DNA of 64,000 bases from Opitutaceae bacterium EW11 (GTDB taxonomy: Bacteria > Verrucomicrobiota > Verrucomicrobiia > Opitutales > Opitutaceae). A program made the translations under genes and the position numbers. The first letter of the stretch is position 1. Each line of letters starts with the position of its first letter. This document shows, in pieces, positions 21,568 to 31,029 of the stretch. Below the pieces are notes generated by a model. That model was not told the origin of the DNA. It did no database searches and worked only from the letters and a program-made list of their open reading frames with translations. The DNA lies in contig QAYY01000026.1 in assembly GCA_003054665.1 (NCBI GenBank), positions 59,924 to 123,923 on the forward strand. The letters run 5' to 3'.

Positions 21568-22539
21568 CTAGCGGTTTCGGTCCCGCAGACGCTCGGGATT
21601 GAGGACCTCTTTCAGGCTCGTCCGGACGCGCACGCGGGTGACGATGCCCGGATCCAGGCTTCGCCCTTCCTCCTTCACGATTTTGCCTGCGATCTCGATC
21701 TGCCATTTTCCAGGGAAATGCCACCGGCGCGATTTCGCCCGCGGAACGTCCCAGATCATGCCCAGCTTGAATCCGTGCGAGAGGCGATAGCCGACCTCCT
21801 CGTCAAGGTGGCGAAACTCGTACTCGGTGAACCATCCGTATTCGCCCGGCTTGTACAGATATCCGGGCGCGACCTGCGCGATATGCTGCCGCACGACCCG
21901 GGGCGAGGTCGGCCGGTTGCGGCCCATGCTGTCGGCCGACCAGTCATAGCTGAACGTGGTGTAGATCTGCGTATCCGGCCAGTGAAGATCCCGCGAGGCG
22001 GTCAGGTAGGGTTTCACATGGGTGTATCCATCGATCAGATCGACGGGCGGTTCGCCGAGCGGCACGCGGGTCTCCAGACCGATGGTGGCGTGATTATAGA
22101 AAAGGAAGCCGTGGGCGGTGTTGTGGCGGATGCCGAGTCTCGCCTCTCCGGGGCCCCACCGGTGGTCGGGTCCGTCGTTGAATGGATTCGGACTGAAGGG
22201 CGTCAGTCCGCCATAGACTTCCCAATCCTGCGCGATGCCGTAGCGCAGACCGATCGGGTAGCGGATGAACTCGCGATTTCGCACGTCGCCGAACTTCGGC
22301 GAAAAATCCAGAAGCAGGTTGTATTTCTTGAGCGTGCCGGGAAGGACCGTGTCGAAGAAATCGGAAACGCCGACCAGGTCGCCTCCGATGCGGTTCAGCA
22401 TGGTTCCGTTGCCGTTGCGCGGCTCGTCCGCGCCTGCGGACGATCCTGCGACAAGGACTGTACAGAGAAGAATAAGCCGGGCGACTGCGGCGTGGTACCT
22501 GGGCGCCCGATGAGAGGTTCGCGGGATAAACTTGCTCAT
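21568..22539 (-). CDS. Putative outer-membrane or exported beta-strand protein
   Basis: This encodes 323 residues. A signal peptide-like segment (ARLILLCTVLVAGSSAGA, about residues 20-37) is followed by alternating amphipathic strands rich in Tyr/Trp/Gly (YPIGLRYGIAQDWEVYGGL, QIYTTFSYDWSADS, YGWFTEYEFRHLDEEVGYRL). This suggests a beta-barrel porin-like protein of the outer membrane. The C-terminus ends NR rather than in Phe, so it lacks the usual Bam signal at the last position. No specific family could be named. It is monocistronic, with the next gene upstream separated by the xylA terminator. Confidence 0.6.
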   Translation of the reverse strand: MSKFIPRTSHRAPRYHAAVARLILLCTVLVAGSSAGADEPRNGNGTMLNRIGGDLVGVSDFFDTVLPGTLKKYNLLLDFSPKFGDVRNREFIRYPIGLRYGIAQDWEVYGGLTPFSPNPFNDGPDHRWGPGEARLGIRHNTAHGFLFYNHATIGLETRVPLGEPPVDLIDGYTHVKPYLTASRDLHWPDTQIYTTFSYDWSADSMGRNRPTSPRVVRQHIAQVAPGYLYKPGEYGWFTEYEFRHLDEEVGYRLSHGFKLGMIWDVPRAKSRRWHFPGKWQIEIAGKIVKEEGRSLDPGIVTRVRVRTSLKEVLNPERLRDRNR

Positions 22540-22661
22540 CGTGGGGAACTCGAAATGACGCGCCGGCCGCGCGTCGGAAAGCGTAATCTACGCGAGGTGG
22601 CCCTCACGTAGTAGCTGTCGCAGTCTGACAGTTCCATGAATCTCTGCGCAGCGTTGCCTGA

Positions 22662-22697
22662 GAAAAAAGAAAGAGGCGCGGTGGTTCACCGCGCCTC
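22662..22697 (-). terminator. Strong rho-independent terminator after xylA
   Basis: A perfect 11-bp stem GAGGCGCGGTG / CACCGCGCCTC (22673-22683 with 22687-22697, 3-nt loop) is followed on the minus strand by TTTCTTTTTTC. It lies 75 bp after the xylA stop codon. Confidence 0.9.
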
Positions 22698-22771
22698 CGA
22701 AGTGGTTGCCCGACTTTCCAGGCGTCGCGCCTAGGGAAGGTCCCCTGGCGCGCTTACCTGAAAGAAGCGGA

Positions 22772-24106
22772 TCACGCGCCGTTCACAACGTACTGGTTCA
22801 GGAGATTCTCCAGGTACTCCTGCTTGCCCGATTTCGGCGTCGGCTCGCCCAGTTTGCCGATGACCAGTTTTTCGAGCTCTTTGAAGCCGATCTTCCGCTT
22901 CTCGATGTCCTTTCCAAAACCGGAGTCGAAGCTCGAGTAGCGGTCCGCGACGAACTTCTCGAATTTGCCCTCGGCGAGGATGCGGCGGGCAATCTTGAAG
23001 GCGAGGGCGTAGGCGTCCATGCCGCCGATGTGGGCGATGAACAGATCATCGAGGTCGGTCGACTGACGGCGGAGCTTGGCGTCGAAGTTGAAGCCGCCGG
23101 AGCCGAGGCCGCCTGCCTTCAGAATCGAGACCATGGCCAGCGTCAGTTCTTTCACGTCGGTGTTGAACTGATCCGTGTCCCAGCCGAGCAGCATGTCGCC
23201 GGCATTCGCGTCGATCGAGCCGAGCAGTCCGGCAGCGGCGGCAACTTCGATTTCGTGCTGGAACGTGTGACCCGCCAGCGTGGCGTGATTGGTCTCGATG
23301 TTCAGCTTGAAATGCTTGTGCAGGTTGTACGTACGCAGGAAGCCGATACAGGTTGCGCAGTCGAAGTCGTACTGGTGTTTGGTCGGCTCCTTCGGTTTTG
23401 GCTCGATCAGGAACTGACCGGCGAAGCCGATCTCCTTGGCGTAGTCGACGGCCATCTGGAGGAACGCCGCAAAATGGTCCTGCTCGCGCTTCAGATTGGT
23501 GTTGAGCAGCGTCTCGTAGCCTTCGCGTCCGCCCCAGAAAACGTAGTTTTCGCCGCCGAGTTCCTGGGTCACCTCGAGTGCCTTTTTCACCTGCGCAGCA
23601 GCGTAGGCGAAAACGTGGGCGTCGGGATTCGTGGACGCACCGGCCATGAAACGCGGATTGCTGAAGAGGTTGGCTGTTCCCCAGAGGAGGCGGACGCCGG
23701 TGGCCTTCTGCAGCTGCTTCGCGTGGGCGACAATCGCATCGAGGTACTTGTTGGACTCGGCCAGCGAGCGGCCTTCCGGAGCGATGTCGCGATCATGGAA
23801 GCACCAGAACGGAGACTGAATCTTGGTGAAGAACTCGAACGCAGCATCCATGCGCGTCTTGGCGATCGAGATCGCGTCTTTACCCGTTTCCCAGGGACGC
23901 TGGATGGTGCCGGGGCCGAACGGATCGGAGCCGACTCCGCGGAAGGAGTGCCAGTACGCGATGGAGAAGCGCAGGTGCTCCTTCATCGTTTTGCCGTCGA
24001 CGACCTCGTCGGGGTTGTAGTGCTTGAAAGCCAGAGCGTTTTCGCTCTTGGCGCCGTCGTATGCAATCTGGCCGATGCGGCCAAAGTGGCTTTGGGTCTT
24101 TTTCAT
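22772..24106 (-). CDS. xylA: Xylose isomerase
   Basis: This encodes 444 residues from the ATG at 24106 ([14 protein letters not shown]). Family motifs are clear: [13 protein letters not shown] (catalytic His and Asp), [15 protein letters not shown], the metal-binding [16 protein letters not shown], and [17 protein letters not shown]. The enzyme converts D-xylose to D-xylulose in the cytoplasm. The start codon overlaps the lacI-type regulator stop (ATGA, 24103-24106), so the two genes form a coupled operon. No xylulokinase gene is next to it. Length is normal for the class II enzyme. Confidence 0.97.
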   Translation of the reverse strand: MKKTQSHFGRIGQIAYDGAKSENALAFKHYNPDEVVDGKTMKEHLRFSIAYWHSFRGVGSDPFGPGTIQRPWETGKDAISIAKTRMDAAFEFFTKIQSPFWCFHDRDIAPEGRSLAESNKYLDAIVAHAKQLQKATGVRLLWGTANLFSNPRFMAGASTNPDAHVFAYAAAQVKKALEVTQELGGENYVFWGGREGYETLLNTNLKREQDHFAAFLQMAVDYAKEIGFAGQFLIEPKPKEPTKHQYDFDCATCIGFLRTYNLHKHFKLNIETNHATLAGHTFQHEIEVAAAAGLLGSIDANAGDMLLGWDTDQFNTDVKELTLAMVSILKAGGLGSGGFNFDAKLRRQSTDLDDLFIAHIGGMDAYALAFKIARRILAEGKFEKFVADRYSSFDSGFGKDIEKRKIGFKELEKLVIGKLGEPTPKSGKQEYLENLLNQYVVNGA

Positions 24107-25182
24107 AGGGTGGAGTTGGATGAAGAAATTGGAGCAGCCGGTGCGGCGGCGCACGTGGCGCCCGGCACCAGGTTCGTCTCGACCAGAATCTTCCGCCGCG
24201 CGGAACGCGGGTAGAGCAGCCGGCTCACTAGCTGGGCGACGGCGGATCCGCCGACCTGGTCGTTGGGAACCCTGAGCGTGGTGAGTGCCGGCAGGCCCGG
24301 AGGAGGCTCGTTGCCGTCGAACCCCGTCACCGAGCAGTCATCCGGCACTCGAATGCCACGTTCTCGTAGGTCGCTGATGAGCTGATACGCCTGGTGATCG
24401 GCCGCACAGACCCAGGCGGTGATTTGGTCGCGTCGGAGAGCGTCGGCCACGAGGTCCGCGATCTGCTCGGGATTTTCGATCGGCGGGCGATGTGTGCCGA
24501 CGTTGAAGACAAACCGGGCGTCGACCTCGATGCCGTGACGGTAGAGGCTTTCGGAATAGGCTCCGAAACGTCGCGCCGCCCAGAGCCCGCCGACAGGATA
24601 ATGCCAGGAGACGAAGCCGATCTTGCGATGGCCCTGCGCCACCAGGCCGTCCACCAGCCAGCCGACGTTTTCATGGTCGGTATCGACAAGATCGATACTC
24701 ACGTCGCGATACTCGGTCAGTACGGATACCGTGGAGATTTTTTCGCTCAGTGTTTTTACGAGCGTCGAGGGAAACGGGTAGATCAGGATCGCTCCGCGCC
24801 AATGCGAGCCGCGGATCAGCCGAAAGGCATGCCGTTGTGCGGCATCTTCGGAGAATTCGGCCGGATCGAGGGAAACGACGTCGACCGCCGCATGCTCGAT
24901 CCCCGCGCGGTGCCGGATGCCCTGGAGAATCGTGGGAAACGTCCCTCGGTCGGCGGCGACGAGCGGAGCGCCGATCAAGACGCCGAACGTGATCGGCTTT
25001 GCCTGCCTCGGCCGCCGAACGGCCCGCGTCGGAGCGCTCCGATAGCCGAGTTGGGCGGCAAATGCCTGCACCTTGAGCCGGGTGCTGAGGCTGATCGCGG
25101 GATGGTTCGACAGGCTCCGGGAGACCGTCGTCCGCGACAGCTTCAGCTTCTTGGCAATCAGGTGCTGGCTGACGGATCGCAT
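24103..25182 (-). CDS. LacI-family transcriptional regulator, probable xylose regulator
   Basis: This encodes 359 residues. The N-terminal helix-turn-helix ([23 protein letters not shown]) and hinge helix ([20 protein letters not shown]) are followed by a periplasmic-binding-protein-like sensor domain containing [38 protein letters not shown] and [15 protein letters not shown]. The HTH lacks the usual residues before the first helix, so it starts abruptly at MRSVSQHL. It is located upstream of and translationally coupled to xylA, so it likely controls this operon in response to a sugar. An inverted repeat upstream (25236-25265) is a candidate operator. The actual ligand is not known. Confidence 0.9.
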   Translation of the reverse strand: MRSVSQHLIAKKLKLSRTTVSRSLSNHPAISLSTRLKVQAFAAQLGYRSAPTRAVRRPRQAKPITFGVLIGAPLVAADRGTFPTILQGIRHRAGIEHAAVDVVSLDPAEFSEDAAQRHAFRLIRGSHWRGAILIYPFPSTLVKTLSEKISTVSVLTEYRDVSIDLVDTDHENVGWLVDGLVAQGHRKIGFVSWHYPVGGLWAARRFGAYSESLYRHGIEVDARFVFNVGTHRPPIENPEQIADLVADALRRDQITAWVCAADHQAYQLISDLRERGIRVPDDCSVTGFDGNEPPPGLPALTTLRVPNDQVGGSAVAQLVSRLLYPRSARRKILVETNLVPGATCAAAPAAPISSSNSTL

Positions 25183-25235
25183 GGGGTCCAGCGATCCAGC
25201 CGATGCCTGTGCACATCGGCAAGCACAAAAGCGTG

Positions 25236-25265
25236 CACTTAGGAATAGAAATGCTTCGCTAAGTG
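25236..25265. promoter_or_regulatory. Inverted repeat upstream of the lacI-xylA operon
   Basis: Arms CACTTAG (25236-25242) and CTAAGTG (25259-25265) lie 54-83 bp upstream of the regulator start, separated by 16 nt. The spacing is compatible with two turns of DNA. The site could be an operator or a leader hairpin; there is no direct evidence for either. Confidence 0.35.
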
Positions 25266-25426
25266 GAGCATGTGTCGGGAGTCATTTCGGCGTTTAGACA
25301 ACGTAAATTATTGTGGTAGAACATGATGACGATGCGTGTTCTCAGGAATGGCTTCGTATGAACAAACCTAGCGTGTTGTGCACATATGCAGCACGCACGC
25401 CTGCTATCTGTCCACGTTCAGCGTGT

Positions 25427-26581
25427 TCATCCGAACAGACGTCGGGCCGCAAGGACGATGCCCGTCCACACCAGAAGCGCTCCACAAAGACAGGCCGCGG
25501 CGGCGACGAGCTTTCCAATCATGCCAAAGGCTTCCCCGGTGTGGAGGTGCCTGATCCAGCTGTGGATTCGCCGACCGTCGTTCATCGTGGCGTAGCTTTC
25601 TTCGCCGACGATCCTCGCGGTGCCGGCATCGAGCCTGAGTTGATGAGCCAAGAAACTCGGCTGATCCCCTGCTGCGCGCACGCTCGCCGAAACAACCGAG
25701 AGGCGCGTGCGGGAGAGAGCAGTGCGTTCGTCTCTGGTCCTTGGAGGAACGTCCGGTCGCGATTCAGAGGGTCGTGCCCACCGCAGGCTCAATTCGGTCC
25801 AGTCGGGGAATCGGGCGGTGGCAGCGGCGGCCAATCGGTCGAGCGACGCAGGTGTTTCGACATTTGTTTCGGAGCGCTCGACCGGCCGCCGACTCGGAGC
25901 GGTGTGGGTCAACCGGTATGGCAGGTCTGCTGCCCAGCGATAGGCCAGCACGATTCCTGTGAGGCTGAGAACGAGCAGCACGGGGGAGAACCAGAAACCG
26001 AGCGCCATGTGCCAGTTCCACTCGCGAGCCCTGCCGCGGAGAACGACGCTGGGGACGATGCGGAGTCTCAGCCGCCGCCACTTCCATGTCGGGGGCCACC
26101 AGAGGACGAGGCCGGTCGCAACGAGCAGAGCGAACGCCACGGTGCACGCGCCGGTGACGGCGCGGCCGACGGCACGCCCTTCGCCGTCGGCGCCAAGCCA
26201 GCGGTGCAAGGAGAGCAGAGACCGGAATAGTCCGCGAAGACGGTTGCCGGGGTTTGACCGCACCTCGCCTGTGTAAGGATTGGCCCAATACAGTTCGTCG
26301 GGTGCGGCCGCGAAGGCCACGGCGGTGGCCGGATCGCGGCTGACGGTCACGGAGGAGATTGGCCGATCGGACGCAGCGCTTACGCGGTCGGCGAGGTCTT
26401 CGAGCGAGAGCCGCGCCAAGGCGACGGCGGGCGGCTGGATTTGGCGCGAGTTGCCTTCCGCCAGAGCGATCCACTCATCTTCGAAAGCCAGGGCGGCTCC
26501 GGTGACGGACATCACGGCGATGACGAGCCCGGCCAGGAGCCCCGACGTGAGATGGATCCAAAAGAGGGTTTTGCGAAGCAT
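25427..26581 (-). CDS. PepSY-associated inner-membrane protein of an iron-uptake pair
   Basis: This encodes 384 residues. The first helix (FWIHLTSGLLAGLVIAVMSVTGAALAFEDEW) is the signature start of PepSY_TM/PiuB-like proteins. Further helices lie at LLSLHRWLG...AVTGACTVAFALLVATGLVLWWP, WNWHMALGFWFSPVLLVLSLTGIVLAY, and IGKLVAAAACLCGALLVWTGIVL. Conserved His residues in the helix ends (LHRWLG, WHMALG, LHTGEAFG) suit haem or metal binding. The family commonly works as a reductase or permease partner of siderophore receptors. It begins 16 bp after the TonB receptor gene, so the two form an operon under the Fur-like sites upstream of that gene. Confidence 0.9.
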   Translation of the reverse strand: MLRKTLFWIHLTSGLLAGLVIAVMSVTGAALAFEDEWIALAEGNSRQIQPPAVALARLSLEDLADRVSAASDRPISSVTVSRDPATAVAFAAAPDELYWANPYTGEVRSNPGNRLRGLFRSLLSLHRWLGADGEGRAVGRAVTGACTVAFALLVATGLVLWWPPTWKWRRLRLRIVPSVVLRGRAREWNWHMALGFWFSPVLLVLSLTGIVLAYRWAADLPYRLTHTAPSRRPVERSETNVETPASLDRLAAAATARFPDWTELSLRWARPSESRPDVPPRTRDERTALSRTRLSVVSASVRAAGDQPSFLAHQLRLDAGTARIVGEESYATMNDGRRIHSWIRHLHTGEAFGMIGKLVAAAACLCGALLVWTGIVLAARRLFG

Positions 26582-26597
26582 GGCAGCAGCCGACGAG

Positions 26598-28865
26598 CTA
26601 GAAGCGATAGCCGGCTCTCAGGCTGATGCTGCGCGGTGCCCCCAACTCGAGCGCGGCACCGGTCGTTCCATTGACGAAATACACCTCGTTGAGGGCGTTT
26701 TCCACATGCAGCGCGAAGTCCCAGTGAGCGCCGAGACGATAATACAGGCCGAGATCGACCCGGGTGTAGGAGGGCAGGAGCAGAGGATCGGGCGCGGCGG
26801 CGGTGCGAGCTGCGGACCAGCGTTTGTCTTGCCAGATGAGCCCTGTGCTGAAGCCGAGGTTCTTGAGCGGTCCGCTGGAAAGGTCGTACCGCTGATAGAG
26901 CGAGAATGCCCAGGGAGGCGTGCGTTCGGCTCTCGAGCCGGGCAGGCGCCCTTCACCCCGGTAGCGCGCGTCGAGGTAGCTGCCGGTCGCCTGGAGGCGC
27001 CAGGCCGGGACTGGGCGGTATTCGGCGGAGAACTCGGCCCCCCGGGTCCGGCGTCCGCCTCCCGTCTGCACGTAATAGCGGTTCCCGCGAGGGTTCAGGT
27101 CCGACACCTCCGACTGCACGAGGACATTGTCCAACTCCGTCTGAAAAACGCTGAGGGTCGCGGAGGCGTGGTGCTCGGGCCAGTCGAGTTTGGCTCCGGT
27201 TTCGTAGTTTGAGCCGGTAGTCGGGCTGAAGTTGCCCGTTTCGCCTCTCGCGTCTTCGTAGTCTCCGGGCGCGGGTGAATAGCTGGTCGAGTAACTGGCG
27301 TAGAGCGAAATATGTCGTGAAACATTGAATACGACGGCGGCATTCGGCGTCACGTCACCCCGGCGCGTGGCGAGGATCTGATCGAGGTTTGCCGGCGGCA
27401 GTTGGCCGGCGGGGTAGCTGCGGCCGTAACGTTGTTCGCCGTAACCGGCCCCTGCCGTGACCACCCATCGGTCAGCGATCCGCGTTTGGTTCTGAGCGTA
27501 CAGATTCCAGTAAAAGTCGTCGGAGAGATAGCTGTCGACCAGGCGAGGTTGGGCGTCGACGAGCGGCGAGAGCTCAGCGCCCGTGTAGACGTTGATCGGC
27601 GACTGATTGGGCTGAGTCGCGGCGCTTCGGGAAGCGGTGGTGCGAAAGAACCGACCATTGATGCCGAGTTGGGTCAGGTTGCTGACCGCCTCGGTCGGGC
27701 GAAGCTCGTACGTGGTCTGCACGTCGAAGGCATGGTTGCGCCGATCGGTCTGGCTGACGGTCTGGCGACGATCGATCACCCAGCTCCGCGGATTCGCCGG
27801 ATCGAGTTGCCGAAGCGAGGCGGTTTGTGGGGTGAACTGATTGGCATCGCTGTCGGCACGCAGGTACCGATAGGTCGCAAGCAGACGCCATCCGTCGCCG
27901 AGCTCGGCGGAAAAATCGAGTCCCGCCATCTGGTGAGTGAGGATGCGCGAGCCTGACGCGAGATTCAGGGCAAGCGGGCTGAGGTCGTCCGTGTGGATTG
28001 ACCCTATTGCGCCGTCGTTCGTGGTGAGCGACGTGCTGGGAGAAATGGATACAGCGCGTCCGGCGCCGAACGGTTGTTTCTGGTACTCGATCAGCGGGGT
28101 GATGGAAAACCGCTGGCCGCGTCCGAATTTCCACGTGAGCGCGGCGAGAAACGCGCGCTGTCTGTCCAGTATGCCGTCTTTGTACGAGGCCTGATTCTGT
28201 GCCTGAGCGGCGATCCGGTAGGCGAAGGCGCCGCCGGTTCCGAGGAGTTGGTTAGTTTCGATGGAGACCAGTTCGCTTGGATGATCGCCGAGTGAGAGTC
28301 CGCTGCCGGCGTAGGTGCTGTAACGAGCGTCGACCCGATTAAACGATCCGGTGAAGAGCGGTTTTTTCGTGATCAGATTGATCACTCCCCCCGGCGTAGC
28401 GGCTGCACCGTATTGGATGCCCGCCGGACCCCGCAGGTAGACGACCTGTTCGATCCCAAACAGAGTTGGACTGAACGTTCCGCCAGCGAGCAGACCGCTG
28501 AAGCCATCGATCTTCGTTTCGTCGGGTCCCATGTCGAAACCGCGCGAGAGAAAGTGGTAGCTGTCGCCGTCCTGACTCCTCGAGAACACGCCGGGAACAT
28601 AACGGAAGGTGTCCTCAAGCCGTTGGAAGTCCTGTTCGGCGATGCGATCTGCCGTTAGGACCGTCACGCTTCGGGGCGTCTCGTGCAGCGCGATCGGGAG
28701 CTTGAGCGTCGTGGAGTCAGCCGGCAGGACCGGTGAATCCGTGACCTCAAAACGGTTGAGGGCGAGCGCCTCTCCGTCTGCCAGGAAAAACGCGGTCTCG
28801 GCTGACGCGCCTGCGGCGAGTAGGGTGGCCAAAGGAATTATTGAGAGAGTAAGACTCAGTCTCAT
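26598..28865 (-). CDS. TonB-dependent siderophore receptor
   Basis: This encodes 755 residues. A signal peptide (about 1-22) is followed by a plug domain: PRSVTVLTADRIAEQ, FRYVPGVFSRSQDGD, RGFDMGPDETKIDGF, VVYLRGPAGIQYGAAATPGGVINLITKKP. The rest is a 22-strand barrel ending in Phe (RAGYRF) as expected for outer-membrane export. NNVYFVNGTTG-like and YFVNG features near the end are typical of FhuA/FecA-type siderophore receptors. It would import a ferric siderophore with TonB/ExbBD energy. Two Fur-like operators, one of them next to a TTGACA element, precede it, and a PepSY membrane gene follows. The siderophore is not predictable. Confidence 0.95.
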   Translation of the reverse strand: MRLSLTLSIIPLATLLAAGASAETAFFLADGEALALNRFEVTDSPVLPADSTTLKLPIALHETPRSVTVLTADRIAEQDFQRLEDTFRYVPGVFSRSQDGDSYHFLSRGFDMGPDETKIDGFSGLLAGGTFSPTLFGIEQVVYLRGPAGIQYGAAATPGGVINLITKKPLFTGSFNRVDARYSTYAGSGLSLGDHPSELVSIETNQLLGTGGAFAYRIAAQAQNQASYKDGILDRQRAFLAALTWKFGRGQRFSITPLIEYQKQPFGAGRAVSISPSTSLTTNDGAIGSIHTDDLSPLALNLASGSRILTHQMAGLDFSAELGDGWRLLATYRYLRADSDANQFTPQTASLRQLDPANPRSWVIDRRQTVSQTDRRNHAFDVQTTYELRPTEAVSNLTQLGINGRFFRTTASRSAATQPNQSPINVYTGAELSPLVDAQPRLVDSYLSDDFYWNLYAQNQTRIADRWVVTAGAGYGEQRYGRSYPAGQLPPANLDQILATRRGDVTPNAAVVFNVSRHISLYASYSTSYSPAPGDYEDARGETGNFSPTTGSNYETGAKLDWPEHHASATLSVFQTELDNVLVQSEVSDLNPRGNRYYVQTGGGRRTRGAEFSAEYRPVPAWRLQATGSYLDARYRGEGRLPGSRAERTPPWAFSLYQRYDLSSGPLKNLGFSTGLIWQDKRWSAARTAAAPDPLLLPSYTRVDLGLYYRLGAHWDFALHVENALNEVYFVNGTTGAALELGAPRSISLRAGYRF

Positions 28866-28913
28866 TGGAGGTCCGTAGTGGTTGTGTGTCTTTAGAGAAC
28901 GGCGTGTTTGGAA

Positions 28914-28960
28914 ATGAGACAGTGTCTCATGTCAAGCTAGATTGAGATGGGATCTCAATC
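28914..28960 (-). promoter_or_regulatory. Promoter with two Fur-like operators for the TonB receptor operon
   Basis: On the minus strand a TTGACA -35-like hexamer (28930-28935) is followed directly by TGAGACACTGTCTCA, a perfect 7-1-7 inverted repeat centred at 28922. A second repeat, GATTGAGAT-CCC-ATCTCAATC (28940-28960), is centred 28 bp upstream. Both share TGAGAY...RTCTCA half-sites, similar to Fur boxes in the 7-1-7 representation. The placement in the promoter spacer fits iron repression of the receptor operon. Binding by Fur is inferred from motif form and gene context. Confidence 0.65.
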
Positions 28961-29042
28961 TCAGCAGCGCTCCTGGAAAATGTGGCGTACGTGGGAGGCG
29001 TTCATTGACCGCGCCCAACCCGTTCGTTTTACCCCTCTTCGC

Positions 29043-30128
29043 ATGACCGAGTCGCTGACGGTGAATCTAGGTGAACGAAGCTACCCGCTCCATTTCGGGA
29101 AAGACCTCACAGACGAGGTTCGTACGAAGGTGCAGGCACTTAGGACCGAAGGTCGGAAGATCGCCGTCATCACGGACCGAAGGCTCGTCGAGTACCAAGG
29201 AGCCGCATACAGTGCGATGTTTGCCGAGGTGCCGAAGATCGCCGTCGAGCCCGGTGAAGAGAGCAAGTCGCTCGCGGTTTACGGGCGAGTGCTGAACTTC
29301 TTGGCTGAGGAGCGGATTGATCGCACAGGCTTGGTGTTCGCTGTGGGCGGCGGTGTCATTGGGGACTTGGCGGGATTCGCCGCGGCTTCGTACCTGCGGG
29401 GAATCGACTTCATCCAGATCCCCACGACCTTGCTCGCCATGGTCGACAGTTCGGTCGGCGGGAAAACCGGGATAAACCTGAAAGCAGGCAAGAACCTCGT
29501 GGGCGCCTTCCATCAGCCGAAGGCCGTCTACATCGCGACCAAACTGCTCGGTACCCTTCCCCCGCGGGAGTTCGCGGCAGGCATGGCCGAGGTCATCAAG
29601 TATGGACTTCTTGGAGACAGAACCCTCTTTGAAGAACTCGAGCGGAAGCCGCTCACCGTGAAGAGCGCGGAGCTGGCCGCGGTTATTCGCACCTGTTGCG
29701 CGCTCAAGGCCCGCGTCGTGGAAGCGGATGAGCGTGAGTTGGCGAAGGAGGGCGGGCGCGCGCTGTTGAACCTGGGCCACACCTTCGGGCATGCGGTGGA
29801 GCAGGTAACCGGATACGGCGACTACCTGCATGGCGAAGCCGTTGCGATCGGCTTGGCCGCCGCCGCGAGGCTTTCGGTCAAACTCGGCCTCGTCGGCCGC
29901 GACGAGGTCGATCGGGTGGAACGGGTCCTTTCCGCCCATCAGCTTCCAATTCGGCTGCGTTCGCCCTTGAAGCTTGCGCCCCTCATCGCGGCGATCGCGC
30001 GCGACAAGAAGGTGCGCTCGGGTATGCCCCGTTTCGTCGTCCTCAAGTCGCTCGGCGAAGCGGCGACTCAGTCCGGCATCGAAGCCGAACTGATCGAGGC
30101 CTCTTTCCGCGAGGTCGGAGCCGTTTGA
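29043..30128 (+). CDS. aroB: 3-dehydroquinate synthase
   Basis: This encodes 361 residues from the ATG at 29043 (MTESLTVNLGERSY). It shows the NAD-binding region VFAVGGGVIGDLAGFAAASYLRGI, the substrate/zinc region IPTTLLAMVDSSVGGKTGINL, EVIKYGLLGD, and the metal-binding LNLGHTFGHAVE with ...YLHGEAVAIG. AroB closes DAHP to 3-dehydroquinate, the second step of the shikimate pathway. It is divergent from the TonB receptor and shares its regulatory region, so the upstream operator pair may also influence it. The next gene lies 171 bp downstream. Confidence 0.97.
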   Translation: MTESLTVNLGERSYPLHFGKDLTDEVRTKVQALRTEGRKIAVITDRRLVEYQGAAYSAMFAEVPKIAVEPGEESKSLAVYGRVLNFLAEERIDRTGLVFAVGGGVIGDLAGFAAASYLRGIDFIQIPTTLLAMVDSSVGGKTGINLKAGKNLVGAFHQPKAVYIATKLLGTLPPREFAAGMAEVIKYGLLGDRTLFEELERKPLTVKSAELAAVIRTCCALKARVVEADERELAKEGGRALLNLGHTFGHAVEQVTGYGDYLHGEAVAIGLAAAARLSVKLGLVGRDEVDRVERVLSAHQLPIRLRSPLKLAPLIAAIARDKKVRSGMPRFVVLKSLGEAATQSGIEAELIEASFREVGAV

Positions 30129-30256
30129 CGGAACGGGGCGGACTCGCCGTCTCCCGACCTCATTTTCGAAGTCTATTCGGTCACCTTTCGTCGGTTCGGC
30201 CAAGGCGACGCGGCTTGTTGCAGTTCATGGCGAGGACAGCTCCGCGAGAACTGTCT

Positions 30257-30287
30257 TTCTGCCTTTCAGCCCTTCTGCCTTTCAGCC
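30257..30287. repeat. Tandem direct repeat just upstream of a hypothetical gene
   Basis: Two identical 15-bp copies of TTCTGCCTTTCAGCC (30257-30271 and 30273-30287) lie with a 16-bp period, ending 12 bp before the start at 30300. The pyrimidine-rich sequence resembles the leader of sufD elsewhere in the window. Confidence 0.8.
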
Positions 30288-30299
30288 ATTGTCTGCCGC

Positions 30300-30965
30300 A
30301 TGTCGGCCATCGACGAAGGCATCGTTCGCGAGTACTTCGAGCAAAACGGCTTCTTGGTTCGCCAAGTCCGAAAGTACGAGGTTCAGGCGCGCAAAAAAAC
30401 GGGCGACGAAGAGATCGATCTGCTCGTTTACAATCCCTCGTACCAACGAGGTCAGCGGAAGCCGGACTTCTTTCTCTATTCCGCCGAGCTGCCGTTCATT
30501 CACCGCGCGATTCTTTCCGTCAAACCATGGCACACGGGGAGGTTCACTCCCGGCACCTTGAAAAGCAGTCCGGAGATTTTCAGCTTTCTAGAGGAAAACG
30601 TGCTCCGCGAAGCGACACGTTTTTTCCCGGTGGACACCGAAGTCGAGGCAGCGGCCGGTGAGTCGGCGCCGGGGGAGCTGACGAAAATCCTCGTCCTGCC
30701 CAGTCTGCCCACGGCCGAGCCGTTCCGCAGTCAAAGCGTGGAGATGCTCAAGCAACGCGGCGTCGATGCGATCATCTCGTTTCGCGCGATGCTGCTCGAC
30801 ATCATCGACCAGATCGAACCCAACCGGAACTACGGCAAAAGCGACACTCTCCAGGTGATGCGCATCCTGAAAAACTACGATCTGCTGAAGGACGCGCAGC
30901 TCGAGATGTTCGCGGACCGCGGCGGTTTGAAGCGGGGTAAGGGCGCTGGCGGCGGCGAGCCGTAG
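30300..30965 (+). CDS. Hypothetical protein, possible restriction-endonuclease-like fold
   Basis: This encodes 221 residues. The N-terminus shows helix-strand order VREYFEQNGFLVRQVRKYE, then EEIDLLVYNP and AILSVKPWHT. This order (acidic residues on one strand, then a strand with V-x-K) resembles a degraded PD-(D/E)xK core. The second half has KILVLPSLP, RGVDAIISFRAMLLDIIDQIEPNRNYGKSD and a Lys/Gly-rich tail. No signal peptide is present. The domain is not one I can name; a nuclease-like fold is a weak inference. It lies between aroB and lpxA on the same strand, 65 bp before lpxA. Confidence 0.65.
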   Translation: MSAIDEGIVREYFEQNGFLVRQVRKYEVQARKKTGDEEIDLLVYNPSYQRGQRKPDFFLYSAELPFIHRAILSVKPWHTGRFTPGTLKSSPEIFSFLEENVLREATRFFPVDTEVEAAAGESAPGELTKILVLPSLPTAEPFRSQSVEMLKQRGVDAIISFRAMLLDIIDQIEPNRNYGKSDTLQVMRILKNYDLLKDAQLEMFADRGGLKRGKGAGGGEP

Positions 30966-31029
30966 TTCGTGCTGGAGCTCGCGTGGGTCTCGGCGAGGGG
31001 CGCGCTAGGAGATCGAGCGAGCGGGGGCC

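Noticed and set aside
25700..25800. Suspected frameshift in the PepSY membrane protein (Arg-rich segment RTRDERTALSRTR)
   Set aside because: The frame remains open and family features resume on both sides, so a variable loop is the simpler explanation.
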